A program made the position numbers and the translations under genes. A stretch of 64,000 nucleotides of DNA from Apteryx mantelli (taxonomy: Eukaryota; Chordata; Aves; Apterygiformes; Apterygidae), in contig NC_090020.1 of assembly GCF_036417845.1 (NCBI RefSeq), forward strand, positions 43,570,425 to 43,634,424, in the 5' to 3' direction. The stretch's first letter is position 1; every line of letters begins with the position of its first letter. This document shows positions 34,335 to 48,112 of the stretch, piece after piece. The notes beneath the pieces were generated by a model. That model was not told the DNA's origin and made no database searches. It worked only from the letters and a program-made list of their open reading frames with translations.

Positions 34335-37171
34335 GTTACCTATTTTTATAATATTTGCACAACAGCTTAGCTTTTACAACAGAAAGGGCTCTTTTGACTT
34401 GATAAGAAATCTATAAACAAAGATCATAAATGAGAGTGAGATTCAGGTAATTAATATAATTCAGCACTTTACTGTTGATTAATAGTAGAATTTATTATGG
34501 TACATTAGCCCTGCAAATGTCTTAAAGTGAAATTCATTTCTGTTGAGTAGAATAGAGTTTACCTGCAAGTTTAGTGGTCTAGCATATTGGATGTTGCTGA
34601 CCTGATGTTTCATTTCAGTGATGGGCAGTAGATGTACCTATGGGCTTCTTGCTCCAGAAATTCAACAAGTTGATCGAGGCTTTTGTCAGTGACAGAGATA
34701 CTTAAAAGCCAAATGAATTAGATAAAGGAAACATTGATTTAGGAGGGTCTTTTTTTTAATTTGCTGTTGGAGTACTTTGTCTTTTGTGAATGAGGTTGAG
34801 GAAGAATATGGTCTTGAGAGCATACAAGAATAGTTTTTCCTTGCTTCTTGGCTGTTTCAGGTTTCCTCGTAGTGAACAGTGCGGAGCCAACTAGCTTATC
34901 CATCCTTGGGAAAAATACTGGGATGCTTTTAAAGAAAGATATGTTGAAAGCAGTGCTGTTTGTGTATTGCCATTTTCAGACTCTGTATTTTGAAGCAACT
35001 TTCACCTGTTTGTCCCATGGCATACGTATGTTGTTTGTATGAAATTCTGAGTATGAGGAAATCCTGTTAGTTTCTCTTGCGAATATGCAGCAGTAAATTT
35101 CTTTTCAATTGGCTGAACTTCTCTGATTTGCAATGGTTAAAACACATGCCACCCACGTTGTCATTTGTGAGAACAAGTAGTTTGATTTTTTTTTTTTTTA
35201 TTTCTTATTTTTGATATGCTTCTCTACTACTCTGTAAGAAGGTGTAATCAACAAATCACACCACGGCAGAAATAATCCACATTATACTTCAAGTCATTAA
35301 AAAAAAAAAGTCCTCTTTCTACAGGTCATAGAGAAAGGGACTTTTAGATCACTATTTTATACTCTGAAATCTGTACTGCTCTTCAGGGTTTGTAATTTAA
35401 ATTTCTATCTTTATAACTGTCCGGTATCCTGTTTAAAATTAGTTACTTGGACATTTCAGTCCAGAAATACGATTTAAAATTATGGGAGTATGTGCTGATA
35501 TTGTTAGCAAATTTTTGAATGAAAAATCTTCCTGAAAGAGAAAGAATATCACTTTCTAATGTATGTAATTCTAATGAGAATTACCAAGTCTTACAGGGAA
35601 GGCTTATTCTGATAACTGCTTTTTTTTGCCCCCTCCCCCCTTTTTTTTAAACAAAATTATTTAATAGGATGTACTGATTTATTGCATGTAGTTCTATCTA
35701 AATATTTACCCATATAGGTCAATCCTAAAGAATAACACCTTCCTTCAGAATTTAATTTTGCAAGGTCATGAGGCTATCTGCTGAACTCCTATTTGTGATC
35801 TTGTCAGATACTCAAAGGTGTCTAGATGGACAACTTGATGCATTTAATTCCATTTTCCACGTAGCCCTGTATGTTTACATTACCCTGTTTATACCCTGTT
35901 TAGTTGTTACTTCATTTTAAAAGAAATCAGTACAGAGCCTGTGTTGGATAATGTGTTAGGGATTAGTTAAGGCTTCACTGACTGGGGGGAGGGTTAGGAC
36001 AGGAGACCTGACTGAGATGCCGCTGCTGCTGTGGCCAGTGCTAACGGGTAGTAGCAGTCTGGCCTTCCTCTGCTCCTAATTCAAACCAGGGGTGTCTCCA
36101 CTTCAGTATAGATATCAACTTCCTGGACCAGAACTTTTTTTATTCTTAGCCTTGTTACTCATTCAGAGATGAGAATGAGATTATGTTAGTGAAACATGAC
36201 TCTAAAGGCAATAGTGTTGCCAGCTGAACACAAACTGCGGTGAAGACAAGGAACTAAAGAGCATTCAGAACACAAAGAACTGTTTTCTTTTAGTCATATT
36301 TTTTAACTCATTCTTCTTCCGTTCTTCTCTTATCTGCCTTTTTGGGCTTTTTTTGCTGATGAAATGTACTGTTTCAGAGCTACCAACCATAAAATTGTTG
36401 AGAACACTGAGGAAAAAATTGTATGCCCTTTAGGGGTGTAGCAGGTTTTAAAATTGCTTAGACAGTTTATGGGTTTGTCTCTTTTAAAGACAAGCATACT
36501 GAAACATCTACTTGTTGGATTTTTTATTTTTTATTTTTTTAATAATAACTCAAAGCACTTTTTCCTTTAATCTTCTTGGGCTTCCACTGAAATACTTCAG
36601 CCAGGAAGATGAAAAGTATGTTGGTGAAAAAAAGAAATGCTCTTCTTACCAAATTCTAAAATTATATTCCTATTTTTATATCACTTAGACCTTTCCAGTA
36701 ACAAGATTCCAGTTGTCTGTGGTGTCTCTGAGGTTCTGATTGTTAAATGCACAGTGTAAAGCCATCTTTTGAAATGTAAGGCAACAGTGTGGTTATTTTT
36801 CCAATTGTACTCTGCAATGGTCCCTGGATAGGAAATATTTTAATGTATTTCCTAAATCCTCAAAGAGTCCTCTTTTAACAACTGTTTTGAAACTGGTTGA
36901 AATTAAAATCTTTCATTTTTATAAAACACTGTATAAAAAAAGGATTGGAATGCTATGGCAAAATCCTTACGAAAGGATGCAATCCTTAACAGGAAAAACA
37001 TGTGCCTCTTAGTTTTATATCAACCGCAAGGTAATTGCGGCAGGATATGACTGCTCTTGAAATAGCTTCCTCATGCTTTGAAATCTACAGAGTAGAAGGA
37101 CCGCTGTACCCTAAGATATTGGCAAATGTGAGTACAAAGACTTAACACTAATTGCCGTCTTCTGTGACTAC

Positions 37172-37177
37172 AATAAA
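37172..37177 (+). terminator. FEM1C: Candidate distal polyadenylation signal AATAAA of FEM1C
   Basis: A canonical hexamer lies about 4.1 kb after the stop, followed within 30 bases by GTGGTATTT, a plausible GU-rich element. Another AATAAA at 37900-37905 is an alternative. Confidence 0.4.
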
Positions 37178-37199
37178 GTCAAGTGGTATTTAATGCTCC

Positions 37200-40100
37200 C
37201 AAGTAATTTTGAGGAAGTTGAGGGAGACATACTAGCCTGAAATATAGTTTGTTTTATACTGTTCAGATCTCTTGGCTTAGAGTGTGAAAGTGACTGCTGA
37301 ACTCTCAGTGAGGGCAGAGGGAGAAGTTATTGTTCATTTGGTTTTAACTAACTGTGTTTGTGTTCCATTCTATCACAGACTTCCTATGCAGGGCTAGCTT
37401 CATGTATTGAAATACTGCAGTTTCTTTTTTACGTGAAGTAATTTAGCTTTAACAGTAATGTAAAAAAGGAATAACAAGCATATTTCTCTGCTCTTACTCT
37501 CTCTAGGCTCCAAATGCGGATTACATTAAAATATGTTTTGGAGAACACTTGTCTGAGTCTATATATCTGTTTTCTTTAGGGTCACTGTAATATTGGTTGA
37601 TTAAACCTCTCTTTCAGATGAGTTTGAGTTGCTAAGTGTGAATGCTGAAGCTTTAGGCTTAGTTTTGATGTTATTAATAATCACACCTTAAACAAAGCAG
37701 TGTTCTTTCTTACTGTGGAATGGTGATCCAGTATTTCTCCTTTGAATTCTAGTAATGGGCAATAGTAAGGAAACCGGAGGAAAGAGGAGACACAATCTTT
37801 GCAGTTTCTAGAAAATGCAGTTAGTAACACTATTAGCTCTGTTTAAAACATAGTGGTGTTTGTTTATAGCATAAACAAAAGTAATTAGCAAGACCTTGTA
37901 ATAAATGAGCAACAGACACTTTTTCAAGAAAGTTGCACGGATTAATTTTCTTGTTAAAGCTTTTGAAGTCTCTTTCCTATTGCTTGCATAATTAAAAAAA
38001 AAATAGAGAAATGGAGTACTCCAGGGGTGAGAGGAGGGTTATGAGGAAAATCCTTATTGAAGGCATTTTCAGAATGGAAGACTTTGAAGAACATTGCCAT
38101 CATAATTTTGAGAGATCTTTATAGTTAGGCACAGTAGACATAACACTATACTTAAAAGGCAGTGTGCACTTCATTTCAGAGAACTTACTTGCTTAGATTT
38201 AGGCCTCATCAGTAACAAACAGCATCAAGAAGAGGAGGTACTGGACGAGGAAAACTGATCTTGAGCTTTCAAAGTGAGATAATTGTTACACAGATGGCTT
38301 AATGAATCAAATACAGATTTTTCTTAATTAGGAATCGAAGAACCGGAAAGAATCATTTACATCATTATTCATCTCTCTGCAGCGGTGGATGATGATGGAT
38401 GTTTAGTCTGGAACTGTCTGCCTGGCTCTGTAATCTGTGTGCCCATGCAAAAAGCTTCTGACGCTAGCAAATGCTGATTGTGGGTGTAGAAGAACAAAAT
38501 CCATGGTCCCAAGTAGCACAGGAGGAGGGCAAAAGAGGCCAAGAGTGTGGCATGTTACCTGACCCCCCTCCCCCCTCCAAGGCAGTGCGTCTGTTTAAGT
38601 TTCCCAGATGATACTTAGAGGGCCATATACCATGCACAGTGGAAAGAAAAATACAAAACAAAAAAGCCATACCTTGCCACTGATCTCCAGCATTCAGAAA
38701 AATTGCAGAGGCAATAGAGCATAGAAACACAGAAGTCTGATGCTTCAGAGCGCCCATCAGAAGCCAGGAGATACAGGGCTAGTACAGTGTAAGTATAGGC
38801 AGTCTACAAACGGCAACCAAGCCTCCTCTGAGACTGTAAAAAGTGTGAGCTCCAGCTTAAGTTCAAAGGGTTCTTTCTGTCATGTGTCCTGAAGATTTAT
38901 TAAGTCCTGTCTTAAGTCCCTGGCCAAATTTCTCTTGTAGAAAGCTATTTGGAACTTCAGGCCTTCAACAATTAGAAACTTAATTTCTATTCCTAATTTT
39001 TTCACAATTTTGTATGTTTGCTTTTTTAATAGTTTTAGTACTTCTCCTTTCCTTGATTCCTGAGAGTTATCCCCTCTCAGCCTTAATATGATTAGGCTTT
39101 AAAAAAAAAAAAAAAAAAAAGCAGCAAGCTTTCTTAATTGACTATAAGGATGAGCAAAGAACAGAGAATCTAGGAAGCTGACCTTCTGATGGTTTAGTTC
39201 TGCTTTTTCCCTCCCACTGTTTCCTTGCTTGTATCTTACAAACAAACAAAAACCACTAAACTTTTGCTATTGAACCTGCAATTTAACTTGTCAATTCTTT
39301 CCATGTTTCCATGAAGATCTGTTTAGCTATAAACTTAGTAAATTGTTTTCTCTTCACACACTTTAGCTTGTATTTGCCTATTATCATTCTTATTAGATAT
39401 CATTTTGTTATCTTCATATATAGCATTATCCTGACTGAAAAATGAGGCAGAATATGCAGTATATGAGCCAGACTTAGATTAATCTTCATCTCATAGTTGC
39501 AGAATACCAACCTTGCTTTCTTGTTTTCTTTCTTCTTGTGTGGTGTGGCTAGCAGACTGTCACCATTAGTTAACAAACTTTTGAAGAAAATTAAAACAAG
39601 AGTACACTAATTTTCACTTTATTTGCAAGCCTGTAAAAGGGAGTTCTCCTCTTCAGTAAACTGTTCTGTTTCATTCTCCAGGTCTGGGGCATTGTTGGTT
39701 GGGGTAAATGTGTAACCTTCTTTATCATGGTTTTTTTTTTCTCACGCACAAAGTGGGAACTTCAGGGAACTGCAAAAAACTTTGTTAATGACTTCAGGCC
39801 CCAATATAAAAGAAACAAAATATACTCTGTGAGGCAGATGCTCAGTGAGGTGATAAATCGGGAGTGGCTTATTTCTGGTCCCAGCTCATGCTAATTTCAG
39901 AGCAAGCAGGAGATAGTCACATACCATGGCTGGTCCATGCAGGGTGCATCACCTTAATGTTTTAGTTTGCGTTAGGAGCATGCTTTCAAAGTGAGTCTCC
40001 CGAGTGCCTCCACTTGCTGTGCTGTGGTTCATATGACAGAATTGACCCTGACCTGGATTCCTTTTGAATGAGCCTAAGCTGAAAGATGTGCTCCAAAAGC

Positions 40101-40555
40101 TCACCTAGTAGGCTCTGACCACTAATGGGCATTCAGTCCATGGGACCAGGCTGTAAATTGTTCTGAACTAAACCCTTCTTCCTCTCCTCCTCCCTCCGCC
40201 ACCCAAAAACCCCCCAAATCCATGTACGCTACAGACTTTTGGTCCTCAGCCCCAACTCCTCCATTCTACAGATCTGCTCTTCAGTAATACAGATGTATCC
40301 ATAGTTTTTCTGTGTCTCTTCCTATGTTAAACATAAGTTGGCACATATGCTGCTTTGTTTTGCTTTCACTTGTACGTGGTTACTGTCTCTCCAGAGTAAC
40401 ACCGCATAATCTGAGTTGCGCTTTGAGCTGGAAAATTAGAATGAGATAATGTAGTTGATTGCTAAGATGGATCTACCACATCATTAGCCGTTGGAAAATG
40501 CATCAGCTGTGCTGTATGTGTCTTTGATACTTCCTCCTGGCAGTGTGATCGACCT
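37200..40555. other. Intergenic DNA downstream of FEM1C
   Basis: No gene was recognised. The sequence is AT-rich and unique in appearance. A poly-A run of about 20 bases ends at 39120 and an AAAC-type run lies near 39238-39250. A further AATAAA at 37900-37905 could still belong to FEM1C. Confidence 0.5.
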
Positions 40556-40559
40556 TAGT

Positions 40560-40700
40560 AGAATATGCTGCCAATCTGATGTAGAGAAATATTAGCTCCA
40601 TTATACAAATGCAGAAACTAAGGTACAGAGTCAGTGCCCTCTCAGAATGACCACAGGAAGCTTATGCCATCAGGTCATTTGGCTCCTGGGACTTTAATTT
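40560..40700 (-). repeat. Possible MIR/CORE-SINE-like relic
   Basis: The stretch 'ttagctccattatacaaatg cagaaactaaggtacagag' followed by a 'ggtcatttggctcctggga' tail has the shape of the conserved core and 3' part of ancient tRNA-derived CORE-SINEs, which read 'cattttacagatg aggaaactgaggcacagag'. It is highly diverged and about 140 bp long. Orientation and family are uncertain. Confidence 0.4.
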
Positions 40701-40839
40701 TGAGACTCTTTATTGATGTCCAATTATACCTTGAGCAATTTCATACATAAAGTGTCTGCTCTAAAAAAAATACCACCAAGAATTTCTTGTCTGTTTTTTT
40801 AGTTTCGTTTCTTAGGGCAATGAGGCTGATGTCATTGCA

Positions 40840-41460
40840 CAGTGTTACTGTGTGTGTCTATCCTTCCTCTCCCTCAGTAATTTTTGAACATGTCGGGCCA
40901 GTTTAATAAATTCAGCAGAAAGAAAGCAGTCTTGAAGATATATATGCCTACAGCTTCCTTGTGAATAGCAGGCTGGGCAGAAGGCAGAGCCATTAATAAC
41001 ACTGACCACTGAAGGAAAGGATTCAGCATGAGCTTGACTCTTATTAGGCATGAGAGAATCCACACAGAAATTAAAATACCCACAACCATGGAAAAAGCTT
41101 TGATTGCAGCCTGTGCTTTATTAGACATCAGCGAACCCCGGCACCAGTCAAGACATAACACATTCATTACAAGATATTTCTTGTAGTTCTTGCACTCTGC
41201 TCATCAAGGCTGTCGAACCTGCCCCCGGATTATCATGGTTTGTACAGTCTCACCTCCCTCATTAGTTAGTCAGAGTCCCCAGTTATTACAGTTAGCTGTA
41301 ATCTCCTTATGGCACAGAGTATAAATGAAAATTCACTAAAATGCACAAACCCCAAAACTCTCTAGGACCATATATGGCTATGTACTGACCATTCATTAAA
41401 TTAAATCAATTTAGCTTGCATGCCAGATTCATTTACAATTAATTTGTTGAGAAGTTAGGA
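40840..41460. promoter_or_regulatory. Enhancer-like non-coding block
   Basis: This AT-rich but complex sequence has several TAAT-type cores (for example near 40905, 40993, 41263 and 41439). It contains a perfect hyphenated palindrome, ATTACAG-TTAG-CTGTAAT, at 41285-41302, and an internal imperfect duplication. The texture resembles conserved developmental enhancers. Conservation cannot be tested here, so this is a suggestion only. Minus-strand open frames of 72 and 97 codons in it are not convincing genes. Confidence 0.25.
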
Positions 41461-44400
41461 CTGCCTGCTGGCAGGGTTGGGGGAAACAGTGACCCCAGTT
41501 TCAACTATGCAGGTTCTGTCCTTGTTTGCATCCTGACTTCTGTCGACTTCAGTGGGAGTTATGTACAAGACCAGACTGCATAATAACACTGTTGCAAAAT
41601 CCTGCATTTCAGTTCTTCAGGATGGCAACTATTAAATTAAAATGCTTAAAGTTATGTGAAATAAATCTTGGAAAAGGAAATGTGCATGTGATGGAAAACG
41701 GTTTTGTGGAAAAAGGGATCTGGCACTTGTGAAAGTTTACCCTGTAAGGTCTGCTCTGACCTGAGCCTCCAGCAGGAATTTTTCCCAATCCTGCTGAGAA
41801 CCCCAGCTCTGTCTGCACCCAGGATTAGTTTTCTCTTTGCGTAGGAGCGTTTCTGCAGCTTTGATGCCTTGCCTTGGCCCCACTGAACTTGGCCATCGGC
41901 TCTGCCTGCTCTGCAGCTGCTCCTGCTGCACGCTGCTGGTTGGAGTCACCTGCCGATCCAGCCAGCCCCTCTCGCCAGTGTGCTGCCACTGCTTGGGAAA
42001 GGCTGGTCCACAGGATGAGAAATGGTGGCTGTTCATCCATCTCTTTTCTTGCTATTCAACTGCTGTTTCTCATTGTGTGCTCCATCTCCTCTTTTTACTG
42101 TCCCGATTGCTCCCAGGTGTTTCCCATTTCATACTTGTCCTCTGCCACAGCAGTGGCTGACTCAAGCTCATTTTGAAATAGGGAGCAGTTAGGAGGGTTT
42201 GGCACTTGCCATGTGTGAAGCAGTTTGTGCTGTTTCTGAAAAGTATTAGTAGGAAGTGAGAGTTAGAAGAAATGTGGGGTTTGGCTTACTAGTCCATTCT
42301 TCATCTACCTAGTCTTCAAACAAGGTAAAGATGCTAACATTGCTGCTTGGTCTCCTCATCAATGAGAAATTTGGGCTCTCTTCTTCAGTCTGCACAATGT
42401 ATTTTGTCTCAGGTGAGGCTGTGGATGAGTGCTGTGTATTTGGTGGTGGGATAAGCTGTTACAGGTCTTTAAGCAAATCTCATCACAGAATCAGTAATGC
42501 TAGATTTTCTCCTATGCAGAAGATCCATAAAAGCTTTGCCATTACTTAAGCACCTGCTTGTACACTTTGCTTCTTTCAAACATGCTGATTTTTGCAGTTT
42601 GTGGCTTCTGAAAATCTGCCTTAAAAATGTGTCATTTTCTCAGTATCTTTCCAAGTCCCACTGGCTGATCCACCAGGCTACTGTTTTGTGACCCTGTTTT
42701 GCCCTTCCGTGCTGCGGAAGCATGTGCTAATATTAGGAATGTGACATTTCATGTGTTTCCTCTCAAGATGTGTGTGGACACTACAAAGGTGGGAAGTGCA
42801 TTAAAATTGCCTCTTACTGTGTGTTCTGCCAGCCTCTGTCTTGCCATTTGTAGGGCAAGAATTGCCTGCCTCAGGGTAATTTCTAGCAGGTTCACAAGCA
42901 ACTTGAACTGCTTTAAGAGAGGTGATTATGAAAATCTGTAAGTGATTACTGGAGAAGTGCAATTTCATAACCTGAACTAAATATGGTGCTACTTTCTTAA
43001 ATCTAAAAGGAGAAAATAAAGGGAAGTTGGACATACTGCTGAAAAGCAAAACACTAGGTGTGCTGCAGGTGCAGCTTGAGATGAGGTATGGGCACCTGCT
43101 GGTGGGACTGATGGAGAAAGTGAATTCAGTTTCACGTGGGCTCTGACCCTGCTCATGCCCACGCTGCTAACTTCAGCGTGGCCGGATAATTGGATCTCTG
43201 TGGACTTGCTGTGAATGGCACTTAACAGTACGGAGGTGGCCTGAGGTGTCTCAGGAAATTAAAAAAAATAAAGTTCTAATCTTGCCCTGATAGGGGATCG
43301 TGTTTTTGAGTGGAAGAGGGAAGGAAGTCTGGAGAGGGCTGTTGAGGAAGGAGGAGGATGTGATGGCTGGTAGAAATACAAGAGGCTACAGGTGATTTGG
43401 GGGGGGCTGTGGGTGGATGCCTACCCTCACTCCCTGAATTTGTCAGCTCCTTATAGCAGTCTCCACTGACCATCTTGCATACTGCCAAGAGCGGGGGGAG
43501 AGCTGGCCGGCTGTGCCAGGGATGGGGACAGCAAGGGTTGCTGCTGGCTGGAGCCTCCTTCCTTCCCTGCCGGACAGCGAGGACAGGGGCAGCCTGGCTG
43601 GGCTCTCCCAAAGGAGGTAGCAGCCCCTGCCCCCCGCGCAGGGGCGGTGCGAGCGCTGTACTGGTGCTGGGCAGATGCCAGCTTCAAGCTGAGCCCTGAT
43701 CGGCACTGATGATGAAACGTCAATAGGTTGTTCTGGGCATAGGTGGCATGGACACAAGCTGGGGGGCTGCCCCTTGTGCCTAGTAACTCCTTGAGCCCTG
43801 CTCCATCTAATCCTCAGCAGTGCACCGGCAGAAAATAGCCCAGAAGAAAAGTCCCGCATGATAAAAGAAGAGTGTGCTGCTACTGCAAAGCCAGGTGGAT
43901 TTACCAGGCAGTGGTCATTTTTTCTGGAGGGCTGAGAAGATGTCGGAAGACCACTCAGTAGGGAAATAAAGTATCGTTACTGTACTGGTGGAAAAAGGCA
44001 GGGCAAGGCAGCTTCTGTAGATGGAGCATCAGTGTTTGTGCTCACATATCGTAAATTCCCAGGCTGGAAAGAAATCTGAAATATGACCTCGGTAATGTTA
44101 GCAAACTTTGACCCCAGAAAAGGGAATAAGCTTCGCTAGCAGTAAAGAGTTTATGCATCGTTATCGAAGCCTTCTCTGATATGGGGCTAAAAATTCCTGA
44201 GATCTCTGTTGTGTGTGGTGCCAAGTCACTGAAGTATCTTCCATAAAGCGCATAGAAAAGGCCTCTCGGTACAAACTTTGTAGCTTCTAGGCAGAGCTGA
44301 TCTGCACAGTCAACTCTTCAGCAACCTGCTTGGATATAAGAGCACTCTCGAAGCAAGGAAGTGCTCCAGCAGGGACAGAGACAAAAACCCTCCTAGGCAG

Positions 44401-47400
44401 TGTGCACTGGGATATCAGAAAACCAAAAAGCCTCTCAATGCTGAATGCATTCTTGTTCAACAGAGTAATTTCAGAAACTGGAAAGAATGTGCATCCCTTA
44501 ATTCAGGAAATCTCTCTCTTGACAACTGGAACAACCCATTTCCTTTATCTGCAAAAATTAAATAAAGACCTCTAGCAGGAAAAGGTTAAGTGACGTTGTC
44601 CAGATCTTCTAGTATATGTTCTCTGAACAATTATAGAATTGTCTCCCACTGTGAGTAAGGAAGTCCTGTCTTGGAAGAAGCCTCTTTGGCCATCTTTCGG
44701 TCAGATGGCCGGGTTCTGGGAATGGGGCCATCCTCATTCAAACCAGGGAAGCAGTGTGAATAGAGGTGTGTGAGGGGTATTAATCAAGGATACCAAAAAA
44801 ACTTAAAAGCCCTCCTAGAGTTTGTAATCCCTTTCTCCTGCCTGAATCCTTAAGCAGTGCAGGCTACTGAAAGGTATTCTAAAGCTCCTGGGTTTAGCAC
44901 CTAAAACTGGAGGCGGGTGGGTGCTGACCAGCAACTTAAAAGAGGTTTAAGACATTCCATTGCAGTTAGCCAGGCAGGGCCTGGCAAGGCTGCCTGTATT
45001 AAATCAAAATACGTGTATATAGCTCACTGCATAAATATGTATGTGCATATGTACTATAAAAGAACTGTGACATATCCTTGGTAGTTAACTGTACTCTTAA
45101 TGTGTCCTCTTTTCCTTTGGCTCTAGTATTAAAGCAGATTGACTGAAAGTCACAAAGAGGCAACTTCAGAGAGAGTGGATAGCTGAACCAAGGCACTGAG
45201 AGAGGCAGAAGTATTAAACATCATTGTTTTATCACTTGCCTGGCTGTTAGATACTGGCTGCAGAGAAAAGCCTGTGTGCTTGGACGGAGATATTCACTGA
45301 GCAGAAAACTTCTTTTCATAGAGATTATTTTTTGTGTATCAATAGCATGTGATGCAACTGCATATCTGAAAAAAGAGACACTATTTTTCTGGGTTGGCGT
45401 GGTTATATAAATATGTAACAATCCACTAGAGAAGGGACAAAGACTCCAAACCTACCTTTGGTTCCTTTTCTTGCATATATCTCTTGGATGAAATCTGGCA
45501 GCTATGTGTGGACATTTCCACTCAATGAGCAGCATGGCAAGAGGCAGAAGAGTGTATTCCAGTATTGACAAAGATGTGACCTTTTGGAGAGGAACACCTA
45601 CAGACCTATGTTCTGTAGATTGGTATTTCTTCTTTTTTTACAAGCTTCCCCCTCCCTCCCCCATGGAATAACTGTATGTAAAAGAGAACTGCAACAAAAT
45701 GACTTTGTCTTTTACCTAAAAATGATCATAATAGCTGCAAAGTGGAAGTGTGTTTTATGTAAATAGTTCACTTGCAAAACAACTCAGCTAACTGAGCACT
45801 TTGCTAATCTTCATTTCTGTGAAAAATTAGACATCACCTTGGTTTATCTCCAGTGTCTGAGAAAGTTCAAAGCACAGTAATTCTCCATCATGACCAGTGA
45901 AAAGTGGAGGGAGAAGAAGTGTGGTTTAGTTAGTGGGCACCTCAGTATGTAATCACTATTACTAAAATATGTCACTGGATATGGTTTATGTTGGAGACCG
46001 TGTAAGAGATGCCTCTGAAAAAGGGGAAACCACAGGTGTGAGTATTAACCACGGGAAGGAACCAAGACAGCAGCTTGCAGAACTAATATATTTCCATTTT
46101 GCCAGGTCCCTAATTTTAGGCTTGTGTTTTATAAAATTAAATGAAGACATTAACGCTTGTGGCTGTGACGTTAATGTTCAGAAGCGAACTCGTGGTAAAC
46201 CAGAGATCTCGTGTTTGCAGACAGCCTGAAGCTGTGGCATTCAGAAGTGAGTTGTTTTCCAATCATCTTGCAAGGATGACGGTGAAAACTTGCAGTGATG
46301 TGGCAACCTTATTGACTATTTAAATGCCAGCAAAAGCTTCTAGGAAAGGCAAAGAAATGTCAGGATTAATAATGCTGTTATATTGGCTTCTAGGATTGAG
46401 TGAGACTTAGGAAAGCGTCACCACCCTTTGCTTTTCCCAATTCCTTGCTGTAGTTCATCCAGAAGGTTGTCTCCTACTTGTGCTCTGGGCACGTCAAAGC
46501 AGTTCCCCCAAGAACTTAAACCTGGCTGACATGCCCTCCCTTTATGGCGCTCCCCTGGACCACTTCTAGCTTGCGCAGCTACAGGTCAGCTACGAGGGGG
46601 CTCCTCAGTCGGCAGAGTACCTGGGCTGCTTTCTTCTTCCCTCTTACAGAAATTACTGATTCACTGGTGACAATGTGCCCTGCCAGCCAATATAGCTATT
46701 TAACTGTCCTTTGTGGTCAAGACCCTTCTCCAGAAGAAAGTCTATGTTTTATAAGTACTTGCTGATGCAGGAAAGTTTAGTGCCATCAAAATACTCATAC
46801 AAATGTAGTGCTGTAGTGACAGTCTTCGGGGACTTCTCATGTCCTCTAGGAATTCAAAGTATTTCTTCATGTTTCAGAGTACTCTGGAGTCCAACTTGCT
46901 AGATGTTGCCAAGTAGAGTACAGATAACATAGGAGATTGTAAAGACTTAGTTAAATTGGCTAAGGGGGGAGGGAGGGAGGAAGGAGAGGCTGTGGGGAAT
47001 GCTTCTGTCTTCCGTCAGTGGGATTAAGGCTTCATAAATCAGGGAGGGAGCATTGCGCCAGAAGTCTGGCAGAGCGCCCCTGAAAAGTTCAGAAATATCT
47101 GCAGTTGAAAGGGCTGGAACGGCAGAGTTGCTTTTTTCTGAATATACCCTTGCAACTTGTGTATGAGAAGGATGGTGCACAGCAAAATGGGGAGGGCCAG
47201 TAACAGCATCCCCATGGAGACGGGAGAAAACATTTCCGAGGAAGGCTGCTTCCCTTTGTGGCTCACGTGCTTCCTGGCCCTGAAGGACGTTCTTGTAAAG
47301 CACGCAGGGGTGAGGCCGTGGGAGTCTCCTGCTTCTCTCTTGCTCTTGAGGGGGTTTTGGTGCTAAAAGGAAGGATTAGGTTCTGAATTGTTGGCATAAT

Positions 47401-47975
47401 CGCTTTTTATCAAGCCACAATATGTTAAAACAGGATTACATCATTCATGTAGAGATTGGAATGCACCATGCACAGTGCCACGCGAAGGGGAACTTTGCCA
47501 GGCAGCGGGTGCCTTAAGCCATTTAATGGTATAAGATCTAGGCTGTGACAAGATTACTGGAAGCTTCTGATTACGCTAACTGTAGTTATGTTTTCAAATA
47601 CCCTAAAACCTTTTAAAATGTGTTTGCAACATGACTGTTCTAAACTTGCCTTGGCAGATTCCTGTTTTTGATGGTTTCAGGCTTTTCAGCCAAATTTCAT
47701 TCTTGTTACACTGTTGGAAACTTACTGATCAGAGTGGTTTGGGAACAGTGTGATTTATAGTATCGCAGCCCATCAAATCATTGCTTGTAGCAGGCTAATA
47801 ACTAAGATCACAATGCTGTTCAACTTCTTCACGTGGGTAGCTCCACTGCTGTCAAGGAGTCTGGAAATGTGTTATGTGCAAGTGTTGGAGGACCTGAATC
47901 TCAGCTAAATGCTAAGCATATGTGAGACGCTGAATGTTTTCTAGCTGTCGGTTCAGTCGGTCAGACTTTCACAGG
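41461..47975. other. Intergenic DNA without recognised genes
   Basis: The sequence has mixed composition. A GC-richer patch at 43440-43830 carries open frames in several phases, without domains or splice support. A purine-rich GGGA/GGAAGG run lies near 46965-46985. No repeat family was identified with confidence. A 40-base resemblance to the CR1 3' end near 44055 is too short to call. Confidence 0.5.
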
Positions 47976-47979
47976 GTCC

Positions 47980-48112
47980 AAGGATAACTCAGGCTGGGAA
48001 GGACCTTGGGAGGTCTCTAGCCTGGCCTCCAGCTGGAAGCAGAGCTAGCTATGAAGTCAGGCCAGATTGCCTCAGGGCTTCACCCGGTTGGGTCTTGAAA
48101 ACCTCAAAGGTA
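47980..48112 (-). repeat. CR1 LINE 3'-end fragment
   Basis: The + strand shows the reverse complement of the CR1 3' terminus. 'aggctgggaaggaccttggg' is followed by the segments with 'tctagcctggcctccagctg', 'gcctcagggcttcacccggt' and 'tgggtcttgaaaacctc'. It is about 130 bp and diverged. The orientation is the same as the other two CR1 pieces in the window. Confidence 0.75.

Larger units (their letters stand above)
33065..37195 (+). other. FEM1C: Probable FEM1C 3' UTR
   Basis: About 4.1 kb of AT-rich, T-rich sequence follows the stop with no competing gene. FEM1C has a long 3' UTR in mammals. The first canonical AATAAA I found after the stop is at 37172-37177. A variant ATTAAA at 34329-34334 could give a shorter 1.3 kb UTR. 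The 3' end is inferred from signals only. Confidence 0.45.

Noticed and set aside
40874-41167. 97-codon hydrophobic minus-strand frame, considered as a receptor fragment
   Set aside because: The hydrophobic stretch is suggestive, but no receptor signature is present and the overlapping frame is equally open; a non-coding block explains it better.
44040-44095. CR1-like 3' end near 'aaattcccaggctggaaaga'
   Set aside because: The similarity covers only about 40 bases and fades at once.
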